Assembly (NCBI GenBank): GCA_035937595.1
Contig: DASZHS010000055.1
Coordinates: forward strand, 1-21,807
DNA length: 21,807 bases
Source: Palsa-459 sp035937595
GTDB taxonomy: Bacteria; Actinomycetota; Acidimicrobiia; Acidimicrobiales; RAAP-2
Direction: 5' to 3'
The notes below the pieces were generated by a model. The model had not been told where the DNA came from. It made no database searches and saw only the letters and a program-made list of their open reading frames with translations. The translations under genes were made by a program, and so were the position numbers. Every line of letters begins with the position of its first letter. Positions within the stretch are counted from its first letter, which is position 1. Positions 20,738 through 21,807 of the stretch are shown piece by piece.

Positions 20738-21807
20738 ATGAACGGTCATCCAGCAACGTTGAGGTGGAGGACCGCCCTCCGTGACCAGAGCTTGGCCACC
20801 GCCCTGGCACTGATCCTCGTTCTGGCATTCGCGTCCTCTGCACCCGCGTCACAGGTCGGTGGCGGAATGCTCCTGCCTCGGCACGGGTTGATCAGCGAGT
20901 CGAGCTACGGGTTCAGCGCCCCCCATGCCGTCGCCTCGGACGGCACGCACGTCTGGGTGGCGAACTACGACAACAACTCGGTCACCGAGCTCCACGCTTC
21001 GTCGGGCTCGCTGGTCAAAGTGATCAAGGGACCGAGCTACAAGTTCAGCGGCATCTACGACATCGCCTCTGACGGCCTGCACGTCTGGGTGGCGAGCTAC
21101 AACAACAACTCGGTCACCGAGCTCCTCGCCTCGACCGGAGCACTCGTCAGGGTGATCCAACGCGGGATCAGCCTGCCCGCTTCGGTTGCGTCGGACGGCA
21201 CGCACGTCTGGGTGACGAACTCGGGCAACAACTCGGTCACCGAGCTCCTCGCCTCCACGGGCGGCCTCGTCAGGGTGATCGCGGGAGGGAGGTACCGATT
21301 CCACTACCCCGGAGGCATCGCCTCGGACAAAACGCACGTGTGGGTAACGAACTACGAATCCGACAACCACACCGGCGACACGGTCACCGAGCTCCGAGCC
21401 TCGACGGGCGCACTCGTCAGGGTGCTCAAGGGACCGAGCTATGGCTTCAACGCTCCCGGCGAAGTGGACTCGGACGGCACGCACGTCTGGGTGGCGAACG
21501 GCGCAACGGTCACCGAGCTCCTCGCGTCGACGGGTGCGCTCGTCAAGGTGCTCAAGGGATCGAGCTATGGGTTCAACCCCTCTGGCGTGTCCTCGGACGA
21601 CACACACGTCTGGGTGGCGAACTTCTTCCGCGACTCGGTCACCGAGCTGCTCGCGTCGACCGGTGCGCTCGTCAAGGTGATCAAGGGATCGAGCTTTGGA
21701 TTCGATGTGCCCGAAGCCATTGCTTCGGACGGCACACACGTCTGGGTGGCGAACTGGAACCCCAGCAACAACAGCGGCAACTCGGTCACCGAGCTTCTCG
21801 CGTCCAC
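20738..21807 (+). CDS. Secreted beta-propeller-like repeat protein, 3' end outside the window
   Basis: Open from ATG 20738 to the end of the window, at least 356 residues. A run of G (AGAGGGGGG) before the start acts as Shine-Dalgarno. After a basic N-terminus a hydrophobic helix (about residues 20-33, ALALILVLAFA) and an SSAPASQ region form a signal peptide. Then seven repeats of 41-49 residues follow, each with the core THVWVANYNNNSVTELLAST, then a GALVKVIKGSSYGF connector. The cores (His codon) fall at 20948, 21080, 21203, 21335, 21482, 21605 and 21737. The pattern resembles YVTN/NHL-type beta-propeller repeats, seven being one full propeller, although the array may continue beyond the window. 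Probably a secreted binding or scaffold protein; no catalytic motif is visible. Confidence 0.85.
   Translation, partial: MNGHPATLRWRTALRDQSLATALALILVLAFASSAPASQVGGGMLLPRHGLISESSYGFSAPHAVASDGTHVWVANYDNNSVTELHASSGSLVKVIKGPSYKFSGIYDIASDGLHVWVASYNNNSVTELLASTGALVRVIQRGISLPASVASDGTHVWVTNSGNNSVTELLASTGGLVRVIAGGRYRFHYPGGIASDKTHVWVTNYESDNHTGDTVTELRASTGALVRVLKGPSYGFNAPGEVDSDGTHVWVANGATVTELLASTGALVKVLKGSSYGFNPSGVSSDDTHVWVANFFRDSVTELLASTGALVKVIKGSSFGFDVPEAIASDGTHVWVANWNPSNNSGNSVTELLAS
20870..21807 (+). repeat. Tandem coding repeat of about 123-147 bp, seven copies
   Basis: Each copy contains the near-identical blocks CACGTCTGGGTGGCGAAC and TCGGTCACCGAGCTCCTCGC. Successive copies start 132, 123, 132, 147, 123 and 132 bp apart. 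The last three are most alike at the DNA level, pointing to recent duplication or gene conversion. The last copy is cut by the window edge. Confidence 0.85.

Noticed and set aside
20849..21739. Repeat-containing open frame antisense to the propeller gene
   Set aside because: Its repeats (HPDVRAVRG-like) simply mirror the sense repeats; the sense frame has a signal peptide, a Shine-Dalgarno and a sensible propeller-like consensus.
20870..21807. CRISPR-like array
   Set aside because: The repeats are in-frame coding units of 123-147 bp with similar rather than unique spacers and no cas genes nearby.

Overview
The window is high-GC bacterial DNA with strong G/C preference at third codon positions, many GTG starts, one TTG start, 4-bp stop/start overlaps and probable leaderless genes. 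This fits an actinobacterium (Actinomycetota). The low-complexity and Ig-like secreted proteins would suit a soil or aquatic lineage such as Acidimicrobiia, but the class is a guess. I see no rRNA, tRNA, CRISPR array, insertion sequence, integrase or phage gene. It reads as ordinary chromosome with a more accessory right half.

Left part (1-2627, + strand): the 3' end of a YihY/BrkB-type membrane protein gene overlaps by 4 bp a gene for a large YfhO-type multispanning membrane protein. Next, a long leftward block (10160 down to 2648, - strand) encodes, in transcription order, a PanE/ApbA-type ketopantoate reductase, an SDR dehydrogenase (TTG start), a GT-C-type membrane glycosyltransferase, a zinc-ribbon/RDD membrane protein, and a tight acetyl-CoA synthetase - GNAT - carboxymuconolactone-decarboxylase-like operon whose genes overlap by 4 bp each. 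A strong hairpin separates the RDD gene from that operon.

Middle (10255-16476, + strand): an acyl-CoA synthetase gene is divergent from the reductase. It is followed by an ECF sigma factor translationally coupled to a membrane-anchored DUF4349 protein, with an ECF-type promoter-like sequence in front. Next is a large secreted protein with a nucleoside-hydrolase-like domain and about five Ig-like repeats. Its N-terminal region and upstream DNA carry a peculiar short repeat.

Right part (16477-21807): a YtrA-like GntR repressor (-), an MBL-fold hydrolase (+), a nitroreductase (-), a DinB-family protein (-), a small P-loop kinase-like protein (+), and a secreted beta-propeller-like repeat protein (+) running off the end. 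The genes here are mostly monocistronic with longer gaps.

Functional themes are acyl-CoA metabolism (acetyl-CoA synthetase with a neighbouring acetyltransferase, acyl-CoA ligase), envelope or glycan assembly (BrkB, YfhO, GT-C), envelope sensing (ECF/DUF4349) and exported repeat proteins. The most hypothesis-rich points are the ECF/DUF4349 pair lacking a canonical zinc anti-sigma domain, the GNAT encoded inside the acs operon, and the repeat-bearing leader of the nucleoside-hydrolase/Ig protein. I did not find a clear-cut new defence or mobile system.
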